Shown: piece by piece, positions 14,417 to 22,304 of the stretch
How positions within the stretch are numbered: the first letter of the stretch is position 1
Layout of the letters: each line of letters begins with the position of its first letter
DNA from: Acidobacteriaceae bacterium
GTDB taxonomy: Bacteria > Acidobacteriota > Terriglobia > Terriglobales > Acidobacteriaceae
Direction: 5' to 3'
Length of the DNA: 23,046 bases
NCBI GenBank assembly: GCA_030039895.1
Contig: JASHUR010000061.1
Location: 1 to 23,046, forward strand
Notes under the pieces: model-generated
Database searches by the model: none
What the model saw: the letters and a program-made list of their open reading frames with translations, nothing else
Told to the model about the DNA's origin: nothing
Made by a program: the position numbers and the translations under genes

Positions 14417-15721
14417 TTGTCCCTGACTGAAACCTCGACCGAACGTATCATTACGCCTGCGCGCAACATCCTTGGCAGTCTGCGTCTGCCCGGAGACAAG
14501 AGCATCTCGCACCGTTACGCCCTGCTTGGCGGACTCGCCCACGGCACCACTCGCCTCACCAACTTCTCCACCGGAGCCGATTGCGCCAGCAGCCTTGCCT
14601 GCGTGGAAGCGCTCGGGGCGAAAGTTACCCGCTCAGCAGACGCCATCGAGATCGAGGGTGTCGCCGGCGCATTCCGCCCCACTGAAAAGCCCCTTGACTG
14701 CGGTAACTCCGGCTCGACCATGCGCATGCTCTCCGGCCTGCTCGCCCCGCAGCAAGGCAGCTTCACTCTCATCGGCGACGCGTCCCTCAGCCGCCGCCCC
14801 ATGGAGCGTGTCCGCAAGCCGCTCGCACAAATGGGCGCTCACATCGATCTCACCGAGGGCCACGCACCCGTCACCATTCACGGCGCAAAGCTTAACTCCA
14901 TCGACTACACCACGCCCGTGCCCAGCGCCCAGGTCAAGAGCGCCGTGCTTTTTGCCGGACTTCAGACCTCAGGCACCACCACAGTCCGCGAGGCCGTCCG
15001 TACCCGCGACCACAGCGAGCTTGCCCTGCGCGGCTTCGGCGCGGAAGTCACCCGCACCCTCGACTCTGTTTCAATCCAGGGTCTGCCGCAATTGCAGGCC
15101 ATTCAAGCCGCCGTCCCCGGAGACATCTCCTCCGCCGCCTTCTTCCTCTGCGCCGCTGCGCTCTTTCCTGGGTCAAACCTTGTATTCGACTCGCTCGGCC
15201 TCAACCCCACACGTGCAACGCTCCTCGACGCGCTTACCGCGCTCGGCGCGCATATTGGCGTGCTCAATCTCGAAGAAAAGAACGGTGAACTGGTCGGCAC
15301 AGTGCAAGTCAACGCGCCCCGCGACGGTCTCACCGGAACCACCGTCTCCGGAGCTCTCGCCGCGCAGCTCATCGACGAGCTGCCGGTGCTGGCCGCTATA
15401 GGCCCCTATACGAAGAACGGCATCCGCATCCGCGACGCGAAGGAACTGCGCGTAAAGGAGTCCGACCGCATTGCACTCGTCGCCGAAAACCTTCGCGCTA
15501 TGGGCGCCGAAGTCATCGAGTTCGATGACGGTCTCGATGTCCCCGGCGGTCAGCAACTCCACGCTGCTGAAATCAACTCCGGCGGAGATCATCGCATTGC
15601 CATGGCCTTCTCCGTCGCCGCCCTGCGCGCCACCGGACAAACGCTCATCCGAGGAGCTGAATCCGCCGCCATTTCCTTCCCTGAGTTCTTCGGCCTGCTC
15701 GAACAGGTCATCGAGCGATAA
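14417..15721 (+). CDS. aroA: 3-phosphoshikimate 1-carboxyvinyltransferase (EPSP synthase)
   Basis: AroA transfers the enolpyruvyl group of PEP to shikimate-3-phosphate, the sixth step of the shikimate pathway to chorismate. The 434-residue protein has LPGDKSISHR (Lys28) at the N-terminus, the LDCGNSGSTMRML PEP-binding segment (residues 93-105), RRPMERVRKPLAQMGA, GDISSAAFFLCAAAL and LRVKESDRIALVAENL. The sequence around GNSGST retains the glycine found in Bacillus-like enzymes. The TTG at 14417 is preceded by AAAGGAG (14401-14407) with a 9-nt spacer, and translation from it gives a normal N-terminus, so the TTG start is well supported. The gene is monocistronic here, with a hairpin after it; no other aro gene is present. 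Confidence 0.96.
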   Translation: MSLTETSTERIITPARNILGSLRLPGDKSISHRYALLGGLAHGTTRLTNFSTGADCASSLACVEALGAKVTRSADAIEIEGVAGAFRPTEKPLDCGNSGSTMRMLSGLLAPQQGSFTLIGDASLSRRPMERVRKPLAQMGAHIDLTEGHAPVTIHGAKLNSIDYTTPVPSAQVKSAVLFAGLQTSGTTTVREAVRTRDHSELALRGFGAEVTRTLDSVSIQGLPQLQAIQAAVPGDISSAAFFLCAAALFPGSNLVFDSLGLNPTRATLLDALTALGAHIGVLNLEEKNGELVGTVQVNAPRDGLTGTTVSGALAAQLIDELPVLAAIGPYTKNGIRIRDAKELRVKESDRIALVAENLRAMGAEVIEFDDGLDVPGGQQLHAAEINSGGDHRIAMAFSVAALRATGQTLIRGAESAAISFPEFFGLLEQVIER

Positions 15722-15739
15722 GTCGCGGCACGGCAAAGA

Positions 15740-15767
15740 GCCCACACCTTCCGCTGTAGGTGTGGGC
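15740..15767. terminator. Hairpin between convergent aroA and coiled-coil gene
   Basis: GCCCACACCT (15740-15749) and AGGTGTGGGC (15758-15767) form a perfect 10-bp stem with an 8-nt loop. It lies 18 nt after the aroA stop and 18 nt beyond the stop of the minus-strand gene at 15786. No T-run follows on the plus strand; on the minus strand the stem is followed by TCTTT. It probably serves as a terminator for both convergent genes, better on the minus strand. Confidence 0.7.
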
Positions 15768-15785
15768 CATCCGCTTGCTGCGTTT

Positions 15786-16625
15786 CTAGTTCCCCGACAC
15801 GCTCACCGGTACCGGAGCATTCTTCGGTGTAGCAATGTATCCGCTCACTGTGTTGTGGCCAATGCTGTTTACCACCAGTTCATAGAGATAATTGCCCTTG
15901 CCTGTATAGAATTGCACCGGCTCATTCAGCCCCCGGTCTTTTTTCTCAATCCTCTTGTCATCCGCAAACACGTACAGGGTATAGCGGCTATGCTTCGCAT
16001 CGGCCTTCCGCAACTCCAGGCTCACTGTCGAAACTGCCTGCCTGTGCCCCCTGTGCAGCGTGAACTGGTAGTAGTTGCGGTCTCCCCGGTGCTTCAGGAA
16101 GTCCAGTTCCTTCTGGTTCGTCGCAATCAGGCCGCTATCGACCCCCAGATCGCCTTTCATACTTTGCATTTCTGCTTCGTCGGTTTTCAGCTCATTCTGA
16201 GTGTTCGTGAGGTCTGTCTTCACTCCACCCACATCGGTCTTCACACCTGAGACATCGCTAGACACCGAGGTTATCTTCTGCTGCGTTGCCTGATGCTCAC
16301 TCTCAAAATGCCGCGCCGCAGCCTGTTGGCGGTTCAGCAGATCCTGCGCTTTCTGCTCTAGCTCCTTCTGCGTAATGCCCAGTGAGTGACCCAGCGTCTC
16401 GCTCGTTACTTTCAGTCGCGCATTGGTTTCGTCCAAAGCCGCAGCCAGCTTTTGGTTTTGTTCCTGCGCCTGAGCAAGCTGCATCTCCTCATGGGTCAGT
16501 CTGCCGGAGAGATAATACGTCCATCCCAGCCCCGCAATTGCAGCAACAGCCGCAAGGGCCAACAGCCCCAGGAACAACCCCGAAAAACTCCTCTGTTCGT
16601 TCGTACTACCTGTCTCGTCGCTCAT
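15786..16625 (-). CDS. Membrane-anchored coiled-coil protein of unknown function
   Basis: This is a 279-residue protein. A short polar N-terminus is followed by one membrane segment (about residues 15-39, GLFLGLLALAAVAAIAGLGW). Residues 44-175 are strongly heptad-patterned and rich in Q, E, K and A. Near-identical heptads VSGVKTD and VGGVKTD sit in tandem, then LTNTQNE and LKTDEAE. The C-terminal 100 residues look like a beta-rich domain (NYYQFTLHRGHRQAVSTVSLELRKAD, YTLYVFADDKRIEKK, NYLYELVVNSIGHNTVSGYIATPKN). The arrangement predicts a stalk that holds a small globular domain away from the membrane, probably as an oligomer. GGGGA about 10 nt before the ATG is the ribosome site. It is divergent from thiO and convergent with aroA. 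I do not recognise a named family. Confidence 0.75.
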   Translation of the reverse strand: MSDETGSTNEQRSFSGLFLGLLALAAVAAIAGLGWTYYLSGRLTHEEMQLAQAQEQNQKLAAALDETNARLKVTSETLGHSLGITQKELEQKAQDLLNRQQAAARHFESEHQATQQKITSVSSDVSGVKTDVGGVKTDLTNTQNELKTDEAEMQSMKGDLGVDSGLIATNQKELDFLKHRGDRNYYQFTLHRGHRQAVSTVSLELRKADAKHSRYTLYVFADDKRIEKKDRGLNEPVQFYTGKGNYLYELVVNSIGHNTVSGYIATPKNAPVPVSVSGN

Positions 16626-16756
16626 TTTTCTGCTGTCCCCCTGGTTTCTGGTTGTCTGCCCGAGCTTATTGCATTTTTGCCAAATGTGTCAGCACAAAAT
16701 TTCCGCGGTGCAGCCGTACCTGCCCCCCAGAGCGTCTTCGCTGCGCTGCATCAACA

Positions 16757-16762
16757 TAGAAT
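16757..16762 (+). promoter_or_regulatory. Candidate -10 element of a leaderless thiO transcript
   Basis: TAGAAT lies exactly 6 nt before the ATG at 16769, and no Shine-Dalgarno is present. A start site 7 nt after the hexamer would coincide with the A of the ATG. No -35 consensus is visible at the usual distance. Confidence 0.4.
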
Positions 16763-16768
16763 ATAGAC

Positions 16769-17824
16769 ATGCCTAAGAAAGATATTGCTATCGCCGGCGC
16801 CGGAATTATCGGCCTCAGCGCCGCGCTCGACCTGGCCCTGGCCGGCGCGCAAGTTACCGTCTTCGAGCGCGGGCTCGCCATGCATGAGTCATCCTGGGCT
16901 GCTGCGGGAATGCTTGCCGCGGGCGACCCTGAGAATCCCGTCGAACTACGCGCCCTCTCCACGTTCAGCCTAGGCCTCTATCCTGACTTTCTCGCCTCGA
17001 TTGAGCACCTCTCCGGTAAGACCATTCCTATCCTCAGTACGCAAACACTCCAGGGTGCATACTCACTTCCTCCGAACGCCCATCGCCTCAGCGCTGAGAC
17101 CCTGCAGGCCCTTGCACCTGGCCTCCAGGAAGACGGCCTCAAGTTCTATCTCCTCGAAGAGAAGTGCTTCGACCCTCGCCTCCTCGGTGATGCACTCGTT
17201 CAGGCCGTCAAGGAGGCCGGAGTCACCCTTCTCGAACAGACCGCCGTCAATTCGATCGAATCTAGCGCCGAAATGGTTCATATTTATACGACGTCCGGCG
17301 AGTTTGCGGCAGATGATTTCATCAACGCTAGCGGAGCCTGGGCCTCCGATCTCTCCCCCATTCCCATTACACCGCGCAAGGGCCAGCTTCTTCTTGCCTG
17401 TCATCCTCATCTCTACGCAGACCAGCACCTTACCGCCGCCGTCCGCACGCCGCACCTCTATCTCATCCCTCGTGCCGAACAGCATGTGCTCATCGGCGCA
17501 ACCGTTGAGGACGCTGGCTTTGACAAGCTGGTGGATCCAGCCATTATCCAATCCCTGCACGAAAAGGCGGCGGACCTGTGGCCACCCGCCCGCGATGCTC
17601 AGGTCGTCGATGCGTGGTCCGGGCTCCGCCCCGCTTCCCCCGACTCGCTCCCGGTCATCGGTTCGCTGGCTCCGCATCACTGGCTTGCCCTGGGCCATTT
17701 CCGTAACGGTATCCTGCTCGCCCCAGGCACCGCACGCCTGCTGCGCCAGCTGATCTTGAAGGAACGCCTCAGCGTGGACCTGCACCACTTTGCACCCGGG
17801 CGATTCAATCCAAAGCACGCCTGA
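16769..17824 (+). CDS. thiO: Glycine oxidase-like FAD-dependent oxidoreductase (ThiO family)
   Basis: This 351-residue flavoenzyme belongs to the DAO (D-amino-acid oxidase) superfamily. The dinucleotide-binding signature GAGIIG (residues 10-15) and the acidic residue ending the second strand (VTVFERG, Glu33) bind FAD. ESSWAAAGMLA is the typical ThiO segment after the Rossmann unit. NASGAWASDL lies mid-protein, and the C-terminus has DAWSGLRPASPDSLPVIG and LALGHFRNGILLAPGTA, the second FAD-contacting motif of glycine oxidases. ThiO oxidises glycine to iminoglycine for thiazole synthesis in thiamine biosynthesis. No other thi gene is in the window, so a more general amine or amino-acid oxidase role remains possible. 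There is no visible ribosome site (see the adjacent -10 candidate). It is divergent from the coiled-coil gene. Confidence 0.85.
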   Translation: MPKKDIAIAGAGIIGLSAALDLALAGAQVTVFERGLAMHESSWAAAGMLAAGDPENPVELRALSTFSLGLYPDFLASIEHLSGKTIPILSTQTLQGAYSLPPNAHRLSAETLQALAPGLQEDGLKFYLLEEKCFDPRLLGDALVQAVKEAGVTLLEQTAVNSIESSAEMVHIYTTSGEFAADDFINASGAWASDLSPIPITPRKGQLLLACHPHLYADQHLTAAVRTPHLYLIPRAEQHVLIGATVEDAGFDKLVDPAIIQSLHEKAADLWPPARDAQVVDAWSGLRPASPDSLPVIGSLAPHHWLALGHFRNGILLAPGTARLLRQLILKERLSVDLHHFAPGRFNPKHA

Positions 17825-17886
17825 TTGTTCTCAGGCACGCTTTCTTCAGGACAGCGTCTACAGACCAGTGACGTGTCGCACTGCGC

Positions 17887-17916
17887 ATGACAACGGCCTT
17901 CGCTCTACGCTATAAA
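17887..17916 (+). promoter_or_regulatory. Sigma-70-type promoter for citrate synthase
   Basis: ATGACA (17887-17892, 5 of 6 to TTGACA) and TATAAA (17911-17916, 5 of 6 to TATAAT) are separated by 18 bp. The predicted start near 17923 gives a leader of about 120 nt before the citrate synthase ATG. It is the best housekeeping promoter match in the window. Confidence 0.6.
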
Positions 17917-18042
17917 CAAGTGTTGGCCCTTTTTCCCACGCGAGAGCAATATGCAGGCTCTACGCAGGCGCCAGATGGGTGGGCTGCGGATTCAATCGCA
18001 TGAACGGCAAGGTATTTAACAATCGGAGGAACAAAAACGAGT

Positions 18043-19176
18043 ATGGCGACCGCGGTGGCTTCTAAAGGACTTGAAGGCATTGTTGCAACCAACTCCAGCA
18101 TTTGCTGGATCGACGGCGATGCCGGTGTGCTTGCCTATCGTGGCATCGACATTCACGACCTAGCCTCCAAATCCAACTTCGAAGAGACCGCGTACCTCCT
18201 CTGGCATGGCAAGTTGCCCAATAAGGCAGAACTGGCTGACTTCTCCGCTCAACTCACTGCAGCCCGCAAGCTCCCGCCCCAGATCATCGACCTCCTTAAA
18301 TCCTTCCCTAAACAGTCCACTCCCATGGAGGTGCTGCGTACCGCCGTCTCTGCTCTCAGTTTTTATGATCCCAATGAGAAGGCCGTTGACCACGCCTCCA
18401 ACGTGCGAAAGGCGTTCGATCTTACGGCGCAGATCTCCATGCTGGTCGCAGCCTTTGATCGCATCCGTAAAGGCAAGGACGTCGTTGCGCCTGATCTCTC
18501 TCTTTCCCACGCTGGCAACTTTCTCTGGATGCTCAACGGCGTGAAGCCGTCAGAGACCGCGACTCGCGCCTTTGACGTGGCACTCATCCTTCACGCCGAC
18601 CACGAGCTCAATGCCTCAACCTTTGCCGCCCGTGTCATCGCTGCGACTCTCTCTGATATTCACTCGGCGATCACCGGAGCCATAGGTGCCCTCAAGGGCC
18701 CGCTCCACGGCGGAGCCAACGAGGCCGTTATGCGTTTGCTCTACGCCATCGACAAGGAAGGCGCAGACCCCGTGGAATATGTCCGTCAGATGCTCGCGCA
18801 GAAGAAAAAGGTCTCCGGCTTCGGCCATCGCGTCTACCACACAGAGGACCCACGCGCCACGCACCTGCGGAAAATGTCCGAGGACCTCAGCCGCGCCTCC
18901 GGAACCACCAAGTGGTTCGATATGTCGCGCAAGATCGAGCTCTTCATCAACAGCGAAAAGAAGCTCAATGCCAACGTCGATTTCTACTCCGCATCCACAT
19001 ACACCACGCTCGGCATTGATCTTGACCTCTTCACGCCGATATTTGCCGTGAGCCGCATCGCCGGTTGGGCCGCTCACGTGATCGAGCAGCTTGATGATAA
19101 CCGCCTCATCCGGCCCCGCGCGGAGTATGTAGGCCCGGTCTATCCCGCCAAATACATCCCGCTTGAAAACCGCTAA
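18043..19176 (+). CDS. gltA: Citrate synthase
   Basis: This enzyme condenses acetyl-CoA with oxaloacetate to citrate at the entry of the TCA cycle. The 377-residue protein is of the short bacterial/archaeal type. The catalytic residues are in place: His222 in KGPLHGGANE, His262 in GFGHRVYH, and Asp313 in VDFYSASTY; HADHELNAST (residues 184-193) contributes the oxaloacetate-binding histidine. The N-terminal LAYRGIDIHDLA and EETAYLLWHGKLP are standard. CGGAGGA lies 12 nt before the ATG, a longer spacer than usual, but no other start fits better. The short type also includes 2-methylcitrate synthases. The lack of prp genes nearby favours citrate synthase, but the sequence alone does not exclude the other activity. 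It has its own promoter and a downstream hairpin, so it is probably monocistronic. Confidence 0.93.
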   Translation: MATAVASKGLEGIVATNSSICWIDGDAGVLAYRGIDIHDLASKSNFEETAYLLWHGKLPNKAELADFSAQLTAARKLPPQIIDLLKSFPKQSTPMEVLRTAVSALSFYDPNEKAVDHASNVRKAFDLTAQISMLVAAFDRIRKGKDVVAPDLSLSHAGNFLWMLNGVKPSETATRAFDVALILHADHELNASTFAARVIAATLSDIHSAITGAIGALKGPLHGGANEAVMRLLYAIDKEGADPVEYVRQMLAQKKKVSGFGHRVYHTEDPRATHLRKMSEDLSRASGTTKWFDMSRKIELFINSEKKLNANVDFYSASTYTTLGIDLDLFTPIFAVSRIAGWAAHVIEQLDDNRLIRPRAEYVGPVYPAKYIPLENR

Positions 19177-19190
19177 ACGATAAAAACGGT

Positions 19191-19210
19191 GCCGGTCTCA
19201 GCGTACCGGC
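19191..19210 (+). terminator. Possible terminator hairpin after citrate synthase
   Basis: GCCGGT (19191-19196) and ACCGGC (19205-19210) form a 6-bp GC-rich stem with an 8-nt loop, 14 nt after the stop codon. It is followed by a mixed CT stretch and no clean T-run. The position is right; the sequence is not canonical. The rest of the gap to 19445 shows no gene. Confidence 0.5.
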
Positions 19211-19445
19211 CCTCACTTTCGGATCATGGTGTTGATCTGCTGTTCACCGACCCGGATTGTCCGGTGGGCGTAGGCGCTGGACGGCAGAGTGGTTGTGTCT
19301 TAGCTCTGCATAGCCCATCTTGGGGAGTGGAAGGTAGGCAAATGTAGCCTGCCCCTGGGAGTTAGCGCACACTGCGCAGAAGCATCCGGCGCACATCATT
19401 ACGAATCATTGCGCGGAAGCTCGCACAACCGCAGTTGCAACGCGG

Positions 19446-20768
19446 CTAAACCGGGACAAGGAAGTACGACTCGACCGCGTGTGCAATGGAGTCTGCATCG
19501 AGAACCGGCTGTCTCCCCTCGTACTTCGCCGCCCAGCATATCTGGCTGAGAATATCACGCGGATAGCAAGGCCGCAGAGGCTCTCTCACTGTCTCCCGTA
19601 TGAAGGTTGCCAGGTTCTGAATGACCTCAGGCTCATAATCCAGGCCCTGCTCATCCGCAATCCGCCGGAAGATCTCGCAGAACTGCTCTTTGGATACCGC
19701 ATCAATCTTGATCTTCGTCTGGATCCGTCGCAGATAGGCGTCCTCGAGAATATCCTGAGGATTCAAGTTGGTCGAAAATACAACCATCACCTCAAACGGA
19801 ATCTCGATTGTCTTGCCTCCCGCCAGGGTAAGGAAGTCGATTCTGCGGTCCAGAGGTACAACCCACCGGTTCAGCATGGCCTCCGGATGCACTCGCTGCC
19901 GTCCGAAGTCGTCGATAATCAGCAGTCCGTTGTTCGCTTTCATCTGCAGCGGCCCCGCATAGTACTTCGCTACCGGGCTGAATTGCATCTCCAGCATTTC
20001 AATCGTCAGCTCGCCGCCCACCATCACTGATGGCCGCTTGCAAAGAACCCATCTGCCATCGCAAAGTGGCTGCCGTTCTACGCGCTTGTGCACCAGCGGA
20101 TCATAGACCGTGATGACCTGCCCTTCCACTTCTACTGCATGCGGAATCCATACCTGATCTTCAGAAACCACCCGCGACAGCGTCTCTGCAATGGTGGTTT
20201 TCCCGGTGCCCGTCGGTCCATATAGAAAGACCGAAGACCCGGAATTCAGCGCGGTTCCAAGCTTCCACAGCGTTTTGTCATCCATCACCAAATGCGAGAA
20301 TGCACGCTGCACACTCTCCGGCCTCACCTCTACATTGCGCACGCTCTGTTGCCGTACCTTTTCCGCGTAGCTCTGCATCGAAACAGGCGCTGGGCCGGAA
20401 TACTGGCTCATCGTCAAGAGCTCAAGAGCTCTCGCACGCCCTTGCATGGTGATCGCAATCGTCGGAACATTCCCTACCAGGCCGGTCACCGCACACAGCA
20501 ATTCCGCGCGCAACCGCTCGAAAATTTCTTCGACCACCTCGAAGCTCAGCCGCATCTGCTTCGATAGTTCAAAGAGCGAGAATGGACCTGTCAGATACAG
20601 GATCTTCAGCGCCAGCGCTTCCAGCTGCGCTTTACGAATGCCGGTTTCTTCAACGGAGCGTGGTTCGCGTGGTATACCGGCACTGCCCAAATGCCTGAGC
20701 GGTACGTTTGCACTCGAGGAAGGACTTACCATTTCAGTTAGCATAAATGTATGCCGAAATCCTCGCAT
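19446..20768 (-). CDS. AAA+ ATPase with N-terminal helical (winged-helix-like) region
   Basis: This is a 440-residue cytoplasmic ATPase. Residues 45-125 are helical and resemble a winged helix (KAQLEALALKILYLTGPF, LSKQMRLSFEVVEEIFERLRAELL). Residues 160-435 form a AAA+ module: Walker A GPTGTGKT (184-191), Walker B GLLIIDDFG (281-289), sensor 1 in VVFSTNLNP (Asn334), an arginine pair in DAYLRRIQTK (347-348) as arginine-finger candidates, and a C-terminal lid. It resembles MoxR/RuvB-like remodelling ATPases more than transcriptional activators, since there is no GAFTGA loop. The start is uncertain. In-frame ATGs at 20768, 20744 and 20732 all lack a ribosome site, and a TATGCT hexamer 7 nt before the one at 20732 could mark a leaderless start. 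The gene is alone, so no partner is suggested. Confidence 0.8.
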   Translation of the reverse strand: MRGFRHTFMLTEMVSPSSSANVPLRHLGSAGIPREPRSVEETGIRKAQLEALALKILYLTGPFSLFELSKQMRLSFEVVEEIFERLRAELLCAVTGLVGNVPTIAITMQGRARALELLTMSQYSGPAPVSMQSYAEKVRQQSVRNVEVRPESVQRAFSHLVMDDKTLWKLGTALNSGSSVFLYGPTGTGKTTIAETLSRVVSEDQVWIPHAVEVEGQVITVYDPLVHKRVERQPLCDGRWVLCKRPSVMVGGELTIEMLEMQFSPVAKYYAGPLQMKANNGLLIIDDFGRQRVHPEAMLNRWVVPLDRRIDFLTLAGGKTIEIPFEVMVVFSTNLNPQDILEDAYLRRIQTKIKIDAVSKEQFCEIFRRIADEQGLDYEPEVIQNLATFIRETVREPLRPCYPRDILSQICWAAKYEGRQPVLDADSIAHAVESYFLVPV

Positions 20769-21077
20769 AGATAACGCTTCAAGCGCTACCTAAACTAATT
20801 TACGCAAACCCCGGGGTATACTCCTGCATAATATTACCTTCGAGGAGTTCTGCAAACTCATTTCGAAGGCTCATTGCCGATCTGACTTATCAATGGCGTT
20901 AGCCGCGCACCGGTGTCGACTCTTCAGAGGCGTCCCTCAACAGCCTCGTCTCCATGAAGGATACCCCTTTCTCCGTTCGAATCAACACAAATTTGTAGTA
21001 AACCGCCGCCTTCCCCTGGGCCTTGACCCTTCATCCCCGCATAATTTCCGTCACAATGAATCGGGTAGACTTATACC
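20769..21077. other. Divergent intergenic region rich in short palindromes
   Basis: This 309-bp space lies between the AAA+ ATPase gene (minus) and the cysteine desulfurase gene (plus). It holds no convincing gene. Palindromes seen are CGCTTCAAGCG (20775-20785), ACCCCGGGGT (20808-20817), ACTCCT-N17-AGGAGT (20820-20848) and ACAAATTTGT (20987-20996). The first three are close to the ATPase start and may be operator sites or leader hairpins; the fourth lies 80 bp before the desulfurase start. Confidence 0.5.
21066..21071 (+). promoter_or_regulatory. Candidate -10 element of a leaderless cysteine desulfurase transcript
   Basis: TAGACT ends 6 nt before the ATG at 21078, and no Shine-Dalgarno is present. 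This is the same geometry as upstream of thiO, hpt and mnmA. A -35 consensus is not apparent. Confidence 0.35.
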
Positions 21078-22238
21078 ATGCGACGCATTTATATGGACGC
21101 CAACGCCACCACGCCCCTTCTCCCAGAGGTGCTTGAGGCCATGCGCCCCTGGCTGCTGGAGAACTACGGTAACGCATCGTCCATTCATCAGCCCGGCCAG
21201 CAAGCCCGCGCCGCCGTCGAGCGTGCCCGCACCGGCGTTGCGCGCATGCTTAACTGCCGCGAGTCGGAGATCGTGTTCACCTCCGGCGGCACCGAAAGCG
21301 ACAACCTTGCCATCTTCGGCCTCGTCGAGCCTGGCGATCATGTCATCACCTCATCCATCGAGCACCACGCTGTCCTCCATGCGGTCGAGCGGCTTGCCTT
21401 GCGGGGCATCGAGACCACCTTCCTGCCCGTGTCCTCAGATTGCCGCGTTGACCCCGACGATGTTCGTCGTGCTCTGCGCCCTAACACCCGTCTTATCAGC
21501 ATCATGATGGCCAATAACGAGACCGGAGTCCTACAGCCCGTCGAGGAGATCGGACGCATTGCGCAGGAGGCCGACATCTGGTTCCATACCGACGCCGTCC
21601 AGGCGGCGGCCAAGATTCCTATCGACGTTCAGGTCATCGGTTGCGACCTCCTTAGCCTTTCCGGCCACAAGTTTCATGCCCCACAGGGCACAGGCGTACT
21701 CTACGTTCGCCGGGGAACCAAGCTTGAGCCACTCTTTTTCGGAGGCACCCATGAGCGCCAGCGGCGCGCCGGGACAGAAAACGTCCCCGGAATCGTCGGC
21801 CTCGGCAAAGCAGCAGAAATCGCCGTGCAATCGATTTCGGATGGCTCTCTTGACCGCCTCACAGACCTCCGTAACCAGTTGGAATCAGGGATTCTATCCG
21901 GAATAGAGAGCACCGGAGTCAATGCTGTGGCCCAGCCTCGCGTCCCCAATACTTCAAACCTTTACTTTAATAATCTTGAGGGAGAGGCTCTTGTCATTGC
22001 ACTTGATCTCAAGGGAATCGCTGTCTCCGGCGGCTCCGCCTGCGCATCCGGTGCCAGCGAGCCGTCCCACGTGCTCACCGCAATGGGACTCGCTCCTCAA
22101 CGCGCCCGCGCCAGTTTGCGCTTCAGCCTCACCAAGCTGAACACCCAGCAGGACATCACCGAAGCCCTCGAAATCATCCCGGCCGCGGTCAGCCGCCTCC
22201 GCGAGCTAGCCCCCATTAACGCCGGAACTCTCGGCTGA
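21078..22238 (+). CDS. iscS: Cysteine desulfurase (IscS/NifS family)
   Basis: This PLP enzyme removes sulfur from L-cysteine as an enzyme-bound persulfide, releasing alanine, and passes it on for Fe-S cluster assembly or tRNA thiolation. The 386-residue protein begins with IYMDANATTPLLPEV, and EIVFTSGGTESDNLAI and SIEHHAVL follow. The PLP lysine is in LSLSGHKFHAPQG (Lys198). The catalytic cysteine lies in VSGGSACASGASEPSHVL (Cys322), the short class I loop followed by SEPSHVL, as in IscS and NifS. mnmA follows 66 nt downstream, and no iscU, iscA or nif gene is present in the window. The pairing suggests a main role as the sulfur donor for tRNA 2-thiouridine. The exact subtype (IscS or NifS-like) cannot be settled from this sequence alone. 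Confidence 0.92.
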   Translation: MRRIYMDANATTPLLPEVLEAMRPWLLENYGNASSIHQPGQQARAAVERARTGVARMLNCRESEIVFTSGGTESDNLAIFGLVEPGDHVITSSIEHHAVLHAVERLALRGIETTFLPVSSDCRVDPDDVRRALRPNTRLISIMMANNETGVLQPVEEIGRIAQEADIWFHTDAVQAAAKIPIDVQVIGCDLLSLSGHKFHAPQGTGVLYVRRGTKLEPLFFGGTHERQRRAGTENVPGIVGLGKAAEIAVQSISDGSLDRLTDLRNQLESGILSGIESTGVNAVAQPRVPNTSNLYFNNLEGEALVIALDLKGIAVSGGSACASGASEPSHVLTAMGLAPQRARASLRFSLTKLNTQQDITEALEIIPAAVSRLRELAPINAGTLG

Positions 22239-22292
22239 CAAACTCGCGCCCGGCGGCAACGCCATTCATCCGCTTCGCGGCCGCCTACCTGT

Positions 22293-22298
22293 CATACT
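22293..22298 (+). promoter_or_regulatory. Candidate -10 element of a leaderless mnmA transcript
   Basis: CATACT (4 of 6 to TATAAT) ends 6 nt before the GTG at 22305, with no Shine-Dalgarno. It repeats the spacing seen before hpt, thiO and iscS. Alone it would not be convincing. Confidence 0.3.
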
Positions 22299-22304
22299 GG
22301 TAAC

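Noticed and set aside
14417..15721. Prediction of glyphosate tolerance for the EPSP synthase.
   Set aside because: The glycine in GNSGST is retained, and the alanine substitution known from tolerant enzymes is not seen; tolerance cannot be inferred from the sequence alone.
15471..16250. A 259-codon plus-strand open frame overlapping the aroA end and the coiled-coil gene.
   Set aside because: It runs through the convergent hairpin and is out of frame with aroA; both overlapped genes have stronger evidence.
16769..17824. A thiamine biosynthesis cluster around thiO.
   Set aside because: No thiS, thiG, thiE or TPP riboswitch pattern is visible next to the gene.
19211..19445. Possible tRNA or small RNA downstream of citrate synthase.
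   Set aside because: No acceptor stem, T-arm GTTC-type sequence or anticodon arm could be assembled, and no strong promoter-terminator pair was seen.
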